Of a stretch of DNA of 64,000 bases, positions 9,583 through 19,240 are shown piece by piece. The notes beneath the pieces are model-generated. The model was not told the origin of the DNA, did not search any database, and worked only from the letters and a program-made list of their open reading frames with translations. The translations under genes were made by a program, and so were the position numbers. Source of the DNA: Sinorhizobium americanum (lineage in GTDB: Bacteria > Pseudomonadota > Alphaproteobacteria > Rhizobiales > Rhizobiaceae); NCBI RefSeq assembly GCF_001651855.1, contig NZ_LNQC01000042.1:108082-172081 (forward strand), in the 5' to 3' direction. Each line of letters opens with the position of its first letter. The stretch's first letter is position 1.

Positions 9583-9922
9583 GTCGGAGTTCCTCGACCT
9601 TCGTTTTTCTCTGCGGCGCCATTCTTGGCGCCGGTACTCGTTCCCGCCTGATAGACCAAGATGGCCCACCGGGCAATCCATTCAACCGAAACCGCGGGAA
9701 ACCCGTGGCAGCAGGGGCTGCCGGACAACCTGGCCGGACCGGTCGACTGCGCACAGTCATGGCCCGATTAACACGGTTTAAGTCTGCCGCAAAGTCCGAA
9801 AATGCCCGACATTCGCTTGCTCAACATTGAATTTCAGGCATTTGGCATCGATGGGCGAAGGCACTGACCGGACGTCCGGCGGCAGGCAGCAGGCTGCATC
9901 AGCCGGCCACCGAAAAAGCGGG
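9583..9922 (-). promoter_or_regulatory. 340-base spacer upstream of acpP (probable acpP promoter region)
   Basis: No gene is visible here. On the minus strand, TTGCGG at about 9793-9788, followed 16-17 bases later by TAATC, is the best -35/-10 candidate I can find, but the -10 match is weak. The spacer also carries the end of the fabG transcript. No other structure is evident. Confidence 0.3.
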
Positions 9923-10660
9923 TCAGATCATCGCCATGCCGCCGTTGACATGAATGGTTTGGCCGGTGACGTAGCCCGCTTCGTTGGAGGCGAGATAGGC
10001 GACGGCGGAAGCGACTTCGGCGCCGCTTCCCATCCGGCGCATCGGGATCGCTGCCATGATGCCTTCCTTCTGCTTGTCGTTCAGCTTGCCGGTCATGGCG
10101 CTCTCGATGAAGCCCGGGGCCACGCAGTTGACCGTGACGTTGCGGGTGGCAATCTCCTGGGCGAGCGACTTGGAGAAGCCGATCATGCCGGCCTTCGACG
10201 CGCAGTAGTTGGCCTGGCCCGGATTGCCGGTCACGCCGACGACGGAGGTGATGTTGACGATGCGGCCGAAGCGCCGGCGCATCATCGGATGCGTCAGCTC
10301 GCGGGTCAGCCGGAACACGGCCGTCAGGTTGACCTCCAGAACATTGTCCCAGTCCTCGTCGCTCATGCGGACGAAAAGGCCATCCTTGGTGATGCCGGCA
10401 TTGTTGACGAGGATATCCACCCCGCCGAGCTCGGTCTCCGCCTTCTCGCCAAGCGCCTTGACTTCGGCGCGGTCGGAAAGATTTGCAGGGAATATCTGGA
10501 CCCGCTCGCCAAGAGTGTTGGCGAGCGCCTCGAGCTTCTCGACGCGGGTGCCGTGGACACCGACGATTGCGCCTTGGGCGTGCAGCATGCGGGCGATTTC
10601 CTCGCCGATGCCACCGGATGCGCCGGTAACGAGAGCCTTGCGGCCGGAAAGATCGAACAT
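9923..10660 (-). CDS. fabG: 3-oxoacyl-ACP reductase FabG
   Basis: The 245-residue SDR enzyme reduces 3-oxoacyl-ACP with NADPH. Visible motifs are the cofactor loop TGASGGIG (residues 13-20), NNAG, the catalytic Ser region NITSVVG and the Tyr-Lys pair YCASKAG. It ends with GQTIHVNGGMAMI, as housekeeping FabG does, which separates it from the many SDR paralogues. The start at 10660 follows GGGAGAAATCC. fabD ends 34 bases upstream, so fabD-fabG are co-transcribed. Confidence 0.97.
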   Translation of the reverse strand: MFDLSGRKALVTGASGGIGEEIARMLHAQGAIVGVHGTRVEKLEALANTLGERVQIFPANLSDRAEVKALGEKAETELGGVDILVNNAGITKDGLFVRMSDEDWDNVLEVNLTAVFRLTRELTHPMMRRRFGRIVNITSVVGVTGNPGQANYCASKAGMIGFSKSLAQEIATRNVTVNCVAPGFIESAMTGKLNDKQKEGIMAAIPMRRMGSGAEVASAVAYLASNEAGYVTGQTIHVNGGMAMI

Positions 10661-10694
10661 GGATTTCTCCCTTTTACAATGGGCGATTGGGGCG

Positions 10695-11639
10695 TCAGGC
10701 CAGAAGGGCGGCAAGCGCCGCGTCGATGTCGGCAGGCGTATTGACGGCAATGCCGTTGACGGTCTTGTCGATCCGCCGGGCAAGTCCGGTCAGCACCTTG
10801 CCCGAGCCGATCTCGTAGAGCGTCGTCACGTCATTGGCGGCGAACCATTCTACCGTCTCGCGCCAGCGGACCTGGCCGGTGACCTGCTCGACGAGCAGCC
10901 GGGCGACCTCGCCCGCATCGTTGACTGGGGCGGCGAGCACATTGGCGACGACCGGCACGACCGGATCGCGCTTCTCGACTTTGGAAAGGGCCTCGCGCAT
11001 GGCTTCGGCGGCAGGCTCCATCAGAGCGGAATGGAAAGGTGCGGAGACCGGCAGCATAAGCGCGCGCTTGGCGCCTTTTTCCGAGGCGAGTGCGGCGGCC
11101 TTTTCCACCGCCTGCTTCTCGCCCGAAATCACCAGCTGTCCGCCGCCATTGTCATTGGCGATCTGGCAGGCGCCAAGCGATGACGCTTCGCGACAGACCG
11201 CTTCGACATCGTCGTGCTCCAGGCCGATGATCGCGGCCATCGCGCCCTTGCCGACCGGGACGGCCGCCTGCATCGCATTGCCGCGGATGCGCAGGAGCCG
11301 CGCCGTGTCGGCAATCGAAAAGGTTCCGGCCGCACAGAGCGCCGAATACTCGCCGAGCGAATGTCCGGCGACGAAGGAGACCTTGCTTCTGAGATCGAGG
11401 CCCTTCGTCTCGAGCACCCGGATGACCGCCATCGAAACGGCCATCAGCGCCGGCTGTGCATTCGCCGTCAGCGTCAGGGTTTCTTCAGGGCCGTTCCACA
11501 TGACGTCGGAAAGCCTTTCGCCGAGCGCGTCGTCGACCTCGGCGAAGACGGCTCCGGCCTCCGGAAAGGCTTCCGCCAGTTCTTTGCCCATGCCGACAGC
11601 CTGGCTGCCCTGACCGGGGAACGTGAATGCAATGCTCAT
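10695..11639 (-). CDS. fabD: Malonyl-CoA:ACP transacylase
   Basis: The 314-residue acyltransferase transfers malonyl from CoA to ACP. FPGQGSQ near the N-terminus, the nucleophilic Ser in GHSLGEYSAL and the His in SAPFHSALM are all intact. The start at 11639 gives the canonical MSIAFTFPGQGSQ; AAGGG lies about ten bases upstream. It is the first gene of the minus-strand fab cluster and is divergent from the aldo/keto reductase at 11965. Confidence 0.97.
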   Translation of the reverse strand: MSIAFTFPGQGSQAVGMGKELAEAFPEAGAVFAEVDDALGERLSDVMWNGPEETLTLTANAQPALMAVSMAVIRVLETKGLDLRSKVSFVAGHSLGEYSALCAAGTFSIADTARLLRIRGNAMQAAVPVGKGAMAAIIGLEHDDVEAVCREASSLGACQIANDNGGGQLVISGEKQAVEKAAALASEKGAKRALMLPVSAPFHSALMEPAAEAMREALSKVEKRDPVVPVVANVLAAPVNDAGEVARLLVEQVTGQVRWRETVEWFAANDVTTLYEIGSGKVLTGLARRIDKTVNGIAVNTPADIDAALAALLA

Positions 11640-11665
11640 CAGGCGTGCCCTTCCCTGGATTTCGA

Positions 11666-11679
11666 CGGACGATCGTCCG
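11666..11679. promoter_or_regulatory. Perfect 14-bp palindrome upstream of fabD
   Basis: CGGACGATCGTCCG is self-complementary with no spacer and lies 27 bases upstream of the fabD start. That is a plausible place for a repressor site in the fabD leader or promoter. The regulator is unknown to me. The surrounding 325-base divergent spacer (11640-11964) also has CTTGACT followed 17 bases later by a weak -10 on the minus strand, at about 11786-11757. Confidence 0.35.
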
Positions 11680-11819
11680 GCCCGTCGCAATCTGCTTTCT
11701 CGGTGTGAGCGGAATGCGGGCGCCGGCGCCACAGTATCCTTACCCCACCGGGTTTCTCTCCATTCACATTCCTGAACGGCGAGTCAAGCGCGCCGCCCCC
11801 TCGTTGCCGGCTTTTGCCC

Positions 11820-11833
11820 TTGATCTTCGTCAA
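11820..11833. promoter_or_regulatory. FNR/FixK-type box (anaerobox candidate)
   Basis: TTGATCTTCGTCAA fits the rhizobial FixK/FNR consensus TTGAY-N4-RTCAA at every defined position. It lies in the divergent spacer between fabD (start 187 bases away) and the aldo/keto reductase (start 138 bases away). The nearest AT-rich -10-like sequence on the plus strand is GATATC at 11871, which would place the box at a class I distance. Confidence 0.45.
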
Positions 11834-11964
11834 GCAAGGCTTAAGTTTGCCCGCACCGCCGCACCGGCTCGATATCCTCCAGGTTGCGGCAGCACCCTAT
11901 TCGAGGGCAGCGTGCCTTTCTCCTCCCGCCGGCGCGCATCCGCCAATACAAGGAACGTCGCTTC

Positions 11965-13008
11965 ATGCGCTACAATACGCTCGGCCGCACCGGCATCAAG
12001 GTTTCCGAAATCTGCCTCGGCACGATGACCTGGGGTTCGCAGAACACACCGATCGAAGCCCACGGGCAGCTCGACTATGCGGTCGAACGCGGCGTCAACT
12101 TCATCGACACCGCCGAACTTTATCCGACAACGCCGCTTTCGGCGGAAACCTACGGCAATACCGAGCGGATCATCGGCGACTGGCTGGTGGGCCGCCGCCG
12201 GCGCGACGACGTGGTGCTTGCCACCAAGGTCGCCGGCCCCGGCCGTCCCTATATCCGCAACGGCGGTCCGATGACGCCTGAAGGGATAGACGAAGCACTC
12301 GACGCCAGCCTCATGCGGCTGAAGACCGACTATGTCGATCTCTACCAACTGCACTGGCCCAATCGTGGCCACTACCACTTCCGCAATGCCTGGTCCTACG
12401 ACCCATCGCGGCAGGACAAGGAGCATGTCGCCGCCGATCTGAAGGCCATTCTCGACAAGCTCGGCGATCTAGTGAAGGCGGGCAAGATCCGCGCCATCGG
12501 GCTTTCGAACGACACCGCCTGGGGCGCAATGAAGATGCTCGATCTCTCCGAGAGACATGGCCTGCCGCGGATCGCCAGCATCCAGAACGAGTACAACCTG
12601 CTCTACCGCGCCTTCGACCTCGATCTCGCCGAACTCTCGCACCATGAGGATGTCGGACTGCTTGCCTATTCACCGCTCGCAGCCGGTTTGCTGACGGGCA
12701 AGTATCTGGACGGGGCAAGGCCCGCCGGCTCGCGCCTGTCGATCAATGGCGACCTCGGCGGACGCTTCACGCCGCACCAAGAGCCGGCGGTCGCCGCCTA
12801 TGTGGCGCTGGCGCGCGAGCATGGCCTGGATCCGGCGCAGATGGCGCTCGCCTTTTGCCTGACGCGCCCCTTCATGGCGTCCGTCATCATCGGCGCAACA
12901 TCAATCCCGCAGCTCAAGACCGACATCGGCGCCGCCGACGTGACGCTGTCGCAGGATGTGCTGAATGGAATTCGCCGTCTCCACCGGCTCTATCCGGCGC
13001 CGATCTAA
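11965..13008 (+). CDS. Aldo/keto reductase (Tas-like)
   Basis: The 347-residue NADPH-dependent oxidoreductase has the AKR barrel and catalytic tetrad positions: Asp and Tyr in FIDTAELYP, Lys in VVLATKVAGPG and His in LYQLHWPNRG. The long loop after the Tyr (PTTPLSAETYGNTERIIG) is typical of the Tas/NADP(H)-dependent reductase subgroup. The substrate is unknown. The start (MRYNTLGRTG) follows AAGGAA. It stands alone between the fab cluster and a copper-binding protein; a FixK-like box lies upstream. Confidence 0.88.
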   Translation: MRYNTLGRTGIKVSEICLGTMTWGSQNTPIEAHGQLDYAVERGVNFIDTAELYPTTPLSAETYGNTERIIGDWLVGRRRRDDVVLATKVAGPGRPYIRNGGPMTPEGIDEALDASLMRLKTDYVDLYQLHWPNRGHYHFRNAWSYDPSRQDKEHVAADLKAILDKLGDLVKAGKIRAIGLSNDTAWGAMKMLDLSERHGLPRIASIQNEYNLLYRAFDLDLAELSHHEDVGLLAYSPLAAGLLTGKYLDGARPAGSRLSINGDLGGRFTPHQEPAVAAYVALAREHGLDPAQMALAFCLTRPFMASVIIGATSIPQLKTDIGAADVTLSQDVLNGIRRLHRLYPAPI

Positions 13009-13042
13009 GCGACGCCGTCTTCCCATTCCAGGCAATCCCGCG

Positions 13043-13375
13043 TCAGGCGGCCATCTGACGGCAGCTTTCGGCGCAGCGCTGGCAGGCATCGACGCATTCG
13101 GCCATGTCGCCGATGCGTTCGCAGTCAGCCGCGCACTCGGCACAGATCTCCGCGCATTCGCTGCAGACGTGCCGGTGATGGGGCGTTCCGATCAGCATGA
13201 AGTGCGCCGAGGTCCGGCATATCTCGGCGCAGACCATCATCAGCCGGAAATGATCGGGCTCGGTGTGCTTGCCGCCCGCCTCGAGACAATCGCTCATTGC
13301 CGTCGAAAGACAGGCGCGGTAGCAGACCAGGCAATTTTCGATGCACTCCTGCATCTTCGGATCGGTATGGTGCAT
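13043..13375 (-). CDS. Cys-rich four-helix bundle copper-binding protein (DUF326, Csp-like)
   Basis: The 110-residue protein has 16 Cys, mostly spaced as CxxxC (for example ECIENCLVCYRAC and CSECAEICAECAADC). This is the pattern of four-helix copper storage proteins whose bundle core is lined with thiolates. There is no signal peptide, so by analogy it is closer to cytosolic Csp3 than to exported Csp1. A His-rich turn (TPHHRHVC) may help load metal. The start at 13375 is preceded by AGGAG; the longer frame to 13453 lacks family similarity. Copper storage or detoxification is inferred from the family, and no copper regulator or exporter lies next to it. Confidence 0.85.
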   Translation of the reverse strand: MHHTDPKMQECIENCLVCYRACLSTAMSDCLEAGGKHTEPDHFRLMMVCAEICRTSAHFMLIGTPHHRHVCSECAEICAECAADCERIGDMAECVDACQRCAESCRQMAA

Positions 13376-13495
13376 TGTCGTCTCCTGCAGTTTACGACTG
13401 CCGGGCCAACAGGGAAGTGGGCCGAATGTTCCGCAACTTGGCGCTGCGAACATTCCCTAAGATTTCGGCCCGACGCAGGATCTTCCGATCGCGCC

Positions 13496-13523
13496 TTGCA
13501 TTTCGGCTGAAAATCCGTATAAG
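13496..13523 (+). promoter_or_regulatory. Promoter candidate for rpsF-rpsR
   Basis: TTGCAT (13496-13501), a 16-base spacer and TATAAG (13518-13523) form the best sigma70-type match in the 372-base spacer 13376-13747. Transcription from it would give a leader of roughly 215 bases before rpsF. Confidence 0.5.
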
Positions 13524-13586
13524 CGCGCTGTTCGAAACGCCCGGTCTTCTGGCTGGTGGCTGAACGGAGGGCCGGCTTCCTTGCTC

Positions 13587-13622
13587 GGAGGCCGCCAGGA
13601 ACGACAAGCTGTTCCGGCCTCC
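13587..13622 (+). promoter_or_regulatory. Bulged hairpin in the rpsF leader
   Basis: Outer arms GGAGGCC / GGCCTCC and inner arms GGAAC / GTTCC form a hairpin with a one-sided GCCA bulge and an eight-base loop. It lies in the long leader of the S6-S18 operon. Leaders of rpsF-rpsR operons in many bacteria bind the S6:S18 dimer, so this is a candidate autoregulatory element, although I cannot confirm the known motif by eye. Confidence 0.35.
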
Positions 13623-13747
13623 CGTGTCTCCGCTCTCGACCGTCTCGATACAACACTTTCTTGCCGGCTCGTCCGAGCCCATAAGAACAGTCGTTGAGGC
13701 TTAGCCGCCGAGGTCCGGGCTGATTAACGCAAGAAAGGCAAGCCACA

Positions 13748-14197
13748 ATGGCTCTTTATGAACACGTATTCCTCGCTCGGCAGGACATCACGCCGCAGCA
13801 GGTCGACGCCCTCGTCGAGCAGTACAAGGGTGTCATCGAATCGAACGGCGGCAAGGTCGGCCGGGTCGAGAACTGGGGCCTGAAGTCCCTCACCTACCGC
13901 ATCAAGAAGAACCGCAAGGCTCACTACGTCCTCATGGATATCGATGCTCCAGCACCGGCAGTCCACGAAGTCGAGCGCCAGATGCGCATCAACGAAGACG
14001 TCCTGCGCTACATGACGATCGCCGTCGAGAAGCACGAGGAAGGCCCGTCCGCGATGATGCAGAAGCGCGACCGCGACGACCGTCCGCGCCGCGACGGCGA
14101 CCGTCCGGACCGTGGTGGTTTCGGTGACCGTGGTCCGCGTCCGGATCGTGGCGATCGCGACGACCGTCCGCGCCGCCCGCGCGAAGACCGCGCGTAA
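13748..14197 (+). CDS. rpsF: 30S ribosomal protein S6
   Basis: Residues 1-95 form the S6 ferredoxin-like fold ([19 protein letters not shown], then [18 protein letters not shown]), which binds S18 and the 16S central domain. Residues from about 103 onward are a low-complexity tail of repeated Arg, Asp, Gly and Pro (for example [15 protein letters not shown]), longer than the glutamate tail of E. coli S6 and typical of rhizobia. Total length is 149. AAAGG lies upstream of the ATG. It is the first gene of an operon with rpsR, a DUF2232 protein and rplI. Confidence 0.97.
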   Translation: MALYEHVFLARQDITPQQVDALVEQYKGVIESNGGKVGRVENWGLKSLTYRIKKNRKAHYVLMDIDAPAPAVHEVERQMRINEDVLRYMTIAVEKHEEGPSAMMQKRDRDDRPRRDGDRPDRGGFGDRGPRPDRGDRDDRPRRPREDRA

Positions 14198-14221
14198 CCC
14201 GAAGCCTAGGAGATAAAGACA

Positions 14222-14470
14222 ATGGCTGAAGTTTCTTCCGCTCCGGTACGCCGCCCCTTCCACCGTCGCCGCAAGACCTGCCCCTTCTCGGGCGCAAACG
14301 CTCCGCGGATCGACTACAAGGACGTTCGCCTCCTGCAGCGCTATATTTCCGAGCGCGGCAAGATCGTTCCTTCCCGTATCACGGCCGTTTCCCAGAAGAA
14401 GCAGCGCGAACTCGCCCAGGCGATCAAGCGTGCACGCTTCCTCGGCCTGCTGCCCTACGTCGTATCGTAA
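14222..14470 (+). CDS. rpsR: 30S ribosomal protein S18
   Basis: The 82-residue protein has the S18 core ([20 protein letters not shown], then [20 protein letters not shown]) and pairs with S6 on the platform of the small subunit. It starts 24 bases after rpsF with AGGAG upstream. The length and the N-terminal Arg-rich extension (RRPFHRRRK) are normal for alphaproteobacteria. Confidence 0.97.
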   Translation: MAEVSSAPVRRPFHRRRKTCPFSGANAPRIDYKDVRLLQRYISERGKIVPSRITAVSQKKQRELAQAIKRARFLGLLPYVVS

Positions 14471-14620
14471 GGCCCTCTCTCTCCGTTGGTCGCCTGACTC
14501 AACGGTAACGGACTCTGCGTCGAGGCGCTTCCTTCGGGTGAGTGCCTTGACGCCTCCCTTCCGCGGTGGGCGCGGATCGGAACCGGCGCGCAATGCGCCA
14601 AATCCCATGTTGGGGCAGCC

Positions 14621-15616
14621 ATGAGCGCGCCCCTAACTGCGTTTGAAGCAGGACAGCGAACGTTGAAGAACTGGAACAGGACATCGCTGATCACCGGCGC
14701 GCTTGCCGGCGTTACCGCCGCCCTTCTGTCGATGGGCGCGAACACGCAGTCGTCCCTGGCAATCGTTCTCTATGCCGCTTCCGCACTGCCGATCCTGATT
14801 GCCGGCCTCGGCTGGGGCAATACCGCAGCGCTCACCGCGATCATCGTGGCCGGAGCGACGGCGGCAAGTCTGGTCTCGCCTTATTTCGCGCTGCTCATCC
14901 TCGTCGTAACGCTCGTTCCGGCGGCCTGGCTCAGCCATCTCGCCAATCTGGCGCGGCCTGCCTCCGAACTCGGCGGCCCTGAGGGCGCGCTTGCCTGGTA
15001 TCCGCTCTCCGATATCCTCGGCCATCTCGCCGGGCTCGTCACCCTCGGCATGATCATCGTCGCCACGATCGTCGGATATGATTCCAGCGTCTCTGACCTG
15101 ATGGTCGACATGCTCGTCGAGGCGGTGAAGGCCCAGGAACCGCTCTACAATCCTGACGCGGCCACGATTTCCCAGTTCAAATCGATGTTCACGCTGGCGC
15201 TGCCTTTGGTGCAGGGCGCGCTCTGGGTCGTCATGCTGTTTGCCGCCTATTACGTTGCCACCCGGATCGTCCAGATGTCGGGAAAGTCCCTGCGGCCGCG
15301 GGAGGACATCCCCTCTTCGCTGAGGATGCACCGCAACGCCATCTTCGTCTTCCTCGGCGGCCTGATCCTCACGTTTCTCGGCGGCGCACCGGCGGCGATC
15401 GGCGCCCTCGTCTGCGGCACGTTCGGGGCGGGCTTTCTGCTCTCGGGCTTCGCCTCCTTCCATTTCCGTACGCGCGGCAAGTCCTGGCGGCTTCCCGTGC
15501 TGTGGATCGCCTATCTGTCGGTGCTCGTTTTCACGATCCCGGCGGTCTTCTTCCTCCTGTCCGGATTGACCGACACGCGACGCACCATCGCGGTCACGCC
15601 GACGGGGAAAAGCTAA
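14621..15616 (+). CDS. DUF2232 family membrane protein
   Basis: The 331-residue protein has about eight hydrophobic segments (for example ITGALAGVTAALLSMGA, LAIVLYAASALPILIAGLGW and LPVLWIAYLSVLVFTIPAVF) and matches the DUF2232 family found between rpsR and rplI in Rhizobiales. The function is not known. The start is uncertain: ATG 14621 with GGGGCAGCC before it, or TTG 14663 (LKNWNRTSLITG) with AGGA nine bases upstream, which would give a more usual short N-terminus. Its conserved place inside a ribosomal operon suggests growth-linked expression. Confidence 0.85.
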   Translation: MSAPLTAFEAGQRTLKNWNRTSLITGALAGVTAALLSMGANTQSSLAIVLYAASALPILIAGLGWGNTAALTAIIVAGATAASLVSPYFALLILVVTLVPAAWLSHLANLARPASELGGPEGALAWYPLSDILGHLAGLVTLGMIIVATIVGYDSSVSDLMVDMLVEAVKAQEPLYNPDAATISQFKSMFTLALPLVQGALWVVMLFAAYYVATRIVQMSGKSLRPREDIPSSLRMHRNAIFVFLGGLILTFLGGAPAAIGALVCGTFGAGFLLSGFASFHFRTRGKSWRLPVLWIAYLSVLVFTIPAVFFLLSGLTDTRRTIAVTPTGKS

Positions 15617-15652
15617 CCAACGAACAATGCCAAACTGAAAAGGAAACTCAAC

Positions 15653-16228
15653 ATGGAAGTCATTCTCCTCGAACGCATCGCCAGGCTCGGCCAGATGGGC
15701 GAAACCGTAAAGGTTCGCGACGGCTTTGCCCGTAACTACCTGCTGCCGCTCGGCAAGGCGCTGCGCGCCAACGCCGCCAACAAGGCCCGCTTCGAATCCG
15801 AGCGTGCAACGCTCGAAGCCCGCAACCTCGAGCGCAAGTCGGAAGCCCAGAAGGTCGCCGACAAGCTCGACGGCAAGTCCTTCGTGATCGTCCGCTCGGC
15901 AGGCGAAACCGGCCAGCTCTACGGCTCGGTTGCCGCGCGCGACATCATCGACGTCCTGGCTGCCGAAGGCTTCAACATCAACCGCAACCAGGTCAACCTC
16001 AACCAGCCGATCAAGGCGATCGGCGTTCACAAGGTAACGCTGCACCTGCACGCGGAAGTCGACGTGGTCATCGAGATCAACGTCGCCCGGTCGGCCGAAG
16101 AAGCCGAGCGTCAGGCCAAGGGCGAAAGCCTGACCTCCGCCGAGGCCATCTACGGCGTCGACGAAGACGCCCTGAAGCCGGAAGACTTCTTCAACCCGGA
16201 AGCCGAGTTCGCAGGCGAAGAAGAATAA
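15653..16228 (+). CDS. rplI: 50S ribosomal protein L9
   Basis: The 191-residue protein has the N-terminal 23S-binding domain ([20 protein letters not shown], then [14 protein letters not shown]), the long connecting helix and the C-terminal domain ([14 protein letters not shown]). It carries an acidic C-terminal extension (EFAGEEE) not found in E. coli L9 (149 residues) but usual in rhizobia. It closes the rpsF operon and is followed by a strong terminator. Confidence 0.97.
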   Translation: MEVILLERIARLGQMGETVKVRDGFARNYLLPLGKALRANAANKARFESERATLEARNLERKSEAQKVADKLDGKSFVIVRSAGETGQLYGSVAARDIIDVLAAEGFNINRNQVNLNQPIKAIGVHKVTLHLHAEVDVVIEINVARSAEEAERQAKGESLTSAEAIYGVDEDALKPEDFFNPEAEFAGEEE

Positions 16229-16253
16229 GCTTCAGCGACAGCGCTGAGCGAGA

Positions 16254-16286
16254 AGCCCGGATCCCCGCGATCCGGGCTTTTCTTTT
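16254..16286 (+). terminator. Rho-independent terminator of the rpsF-rplI operon
   Basis: A perfect 10-bp stem, AGCCCGGATC / GATCCGGGCT with loop CCCGC, is followed by TTTCTTTT. It lies 26 bases after the rplI stop. Confidence 0.92.
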
Positions 16287-16313
16287 GCCGCCACGCGACA
16301 GCATGGGGCCAGC

Positions 16314-16355
16314 TACAGCGACCTTTGCGCGTCTGAATAGAGGCGCGGCGCTGTA
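16314..16355. repeat. Palindromic intergenic repeat, copy 2 of family A
   Basis: Outer arms TACAGCG / CGCTGTA enclose GCGCGTCT-GAAT-AGAGGCGC, a hairpin with one mismatch. The layout and flanks match the element at 6267-6305. It lies in the 368-base spacer between rplI and dnaB (16229-16596). The remainder of that spacer (16356-16596) must hold the dnaB promoter, but I see no convincing -35/-10 pair. Confidence 0.65.
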
Positions 16356-16596
16356 ATGCTGGACGACGCGGGAAAGCGAATCAGATAGATTTGCGGCTGC
16401 CCTCGGCCTTGGCGCAACGCCCGGCGCGGCATGTTTCGGGTCTACCCGCGCGCCCTGTGAATCAGTGTGCACAACCGCCAAAATTCCAAGGCGGAGTCGC
16501 AAGCTCCGGCACTGTTGCACAGCTACACTAGACTTGGTGGAGGGCAGGCAGCAAACCGGTTGGCTCACGGATTTCAGAGGCGGATACGGACCTACC

Positions 16597-18096
<1,500 letters not shown>

Positions 18097-18163
18097 GCGT
18101 ATTGGGCCCCTCAACCCGCCCGACCATTTCCCCGACTGCGGGCAGAGCGCGTGAGGGGCGATT

Positions 18164-18469
18164 TCACGCCCCGATCAGCGCTCTTGCGATCGCTACGACT
18201 AAGACGCCAATGGCTACGGCCGCAAGCAGCGGCAGTCGCATGGCGGCGAGCGCCGTCGCAACGGTCGCCAGCGTCTCGGCCAGCCCGGTCACGAGAGCCG
18301 TCGGGGCGATGACTGCCATCAGCACGGCAGGAGGGATCGCCTCCAGGGCGCGCTTCTGCTGCGGGCCGATCGCGACGAAGCGGATGACGAGGAGCCCGGC
18401 GATGCGGGTCAGCACCGTAGCTGCGGCCATTGCGATGATGGCGAGGAGCGTATCGGGATCGAGCGTCAT
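18164..18469 (-). CDS. azlD: AzlD family branched-chain amino-acid exporter subunit
   Basis: The 101-residue protein is almost entirely hydrophobic, with four predicted membrane segments (for example LLAIIAMAAATVLTRIAGLL and AVAIGVLVVAIARALIG). AzlD partners AzlC as the small subunit of a branched-chain amino-acid export system (BrnFE type). Its ATG overlaps the azlC TGA by four bases (ATGA), so the two are translationally coupled. The longer open frame upstream of 18469 is a shadow of azlC. Confidence 0.88.
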   Translation of the reverse strand: MTLDPDTLLAIIAMAAATVLTRIAGLLVIRFVAIGPQQKRALEAIPPAVLMAVIAPTALVTGLAETLATVATALAAMRLPLLAAVAIGVLVVAIARALIGA

Positions 18470-19203
18470 GCGCAGACCTCCTGGCGCCGGCTCGTGAGAA
18501 GCGTTGCGGCAACGCCGGCGGCGGCACCGGCCGCGATGTACCAGACGCCCGGCAGGAATTGATGAGCAAAGACCGCCGCCGCGGCGCTGGAAAAGAGCAC
18601 CGCGCCGGTATCGCGCCCCTTCCAGAAGCCCATCACCAAGACAGTGAATACGGCCGGGAATGCGAAATCCAGGCCGATCGCCCTCGGGTCGCCGAGGAGC
18701 GCGCCGGCGGCAGCGCCCGCCACGCTCGAAAGAACCCAGACGCAATAGAACGGTACGGCGAGACCCGCATACCAGGCGGGTGTCAGCCGTGCCTGACCGG
18801 CGCGGACCTCGGCCATGGCCCAAATTTCATCAGCGAGCAGCAACATCGCGGCATATTTCGCCGGGCCGGAAAACGCCGGCATCTTCGTGCCGAGCGAAGC
18901 GCTCATCAGCACGTGACGGATATTGACGAGCAGCGCCGAAAAGGCGAGCGCGCCCCAGGAGGCCGGATGCGTCCAGATGTCCATGGCGACGAATTGCGAT
19001 CCGCCGGCAAAGACAAGGGCGCTCATCAGCGTCGCTTCAAGGCTGCTCAGGCCCTTGCTTGCGGCCACGGCACCAAACACCAGGCCGATCGGCATCACCG
19101 CTACGGTCAGCGGCGACATCGCCCTCATGCCGCCGAGAAAGTCCTGAGATATCGATGCACTTCTCACGTCCGTCATCTCCGCATTGACTTGCGGAGAGCT
19201 CAT
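18466..19203 (-). CDS. azlC: AzlC family branched-chain amino-acid exporter subunit
   Basis: The 245-residue membrane protein shows the AzlC signature: GLVFGAVAASKGLSSLEATL, the conserved FAGGSQFVA segment, and LLVNIRHVLMSASLG. With AzlD it is expected to export branched-chain amino acids or toxic analogues. It starts 37 bases after the AraC-type regulator gene on the same strand, so araC-azlC-azlD look like one transcription unit. Confidence 0.9.
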   Translation of the reverse strand: MSSPQVNAEMTDVRSASISQDFLGGMRAMSPLTVAVMPIGLVFGAVAASKGLSSLEATLMSALVFAGGSQFVAMDIWTHPASWGALAFSALLVNIRHVLMSASLGTKMPAFSGPAKYAAMLLLADEIWAMAEVRAGQARLTPAWYAGLAVPFYCVWVLSSVAGAAAGALLGDPRAIGLDFAFPAVFTVLVMGFWKGRDTGAVLFSSAAAAVFAHQFLPGVWYIAAGAAAGVAATLLTSRRQEVCA

Positions 19204-19240
19204 AGAACGGACGGCGGCGGCCGGTCTTGAACGAAAGTGA

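Noticed and set aside
14471..14620. CCGTTG / CAACGG pairing after rpsR
   Set aside because: The 6-bp stem with an 11-base loop and no T run is too weak to call a terminator.
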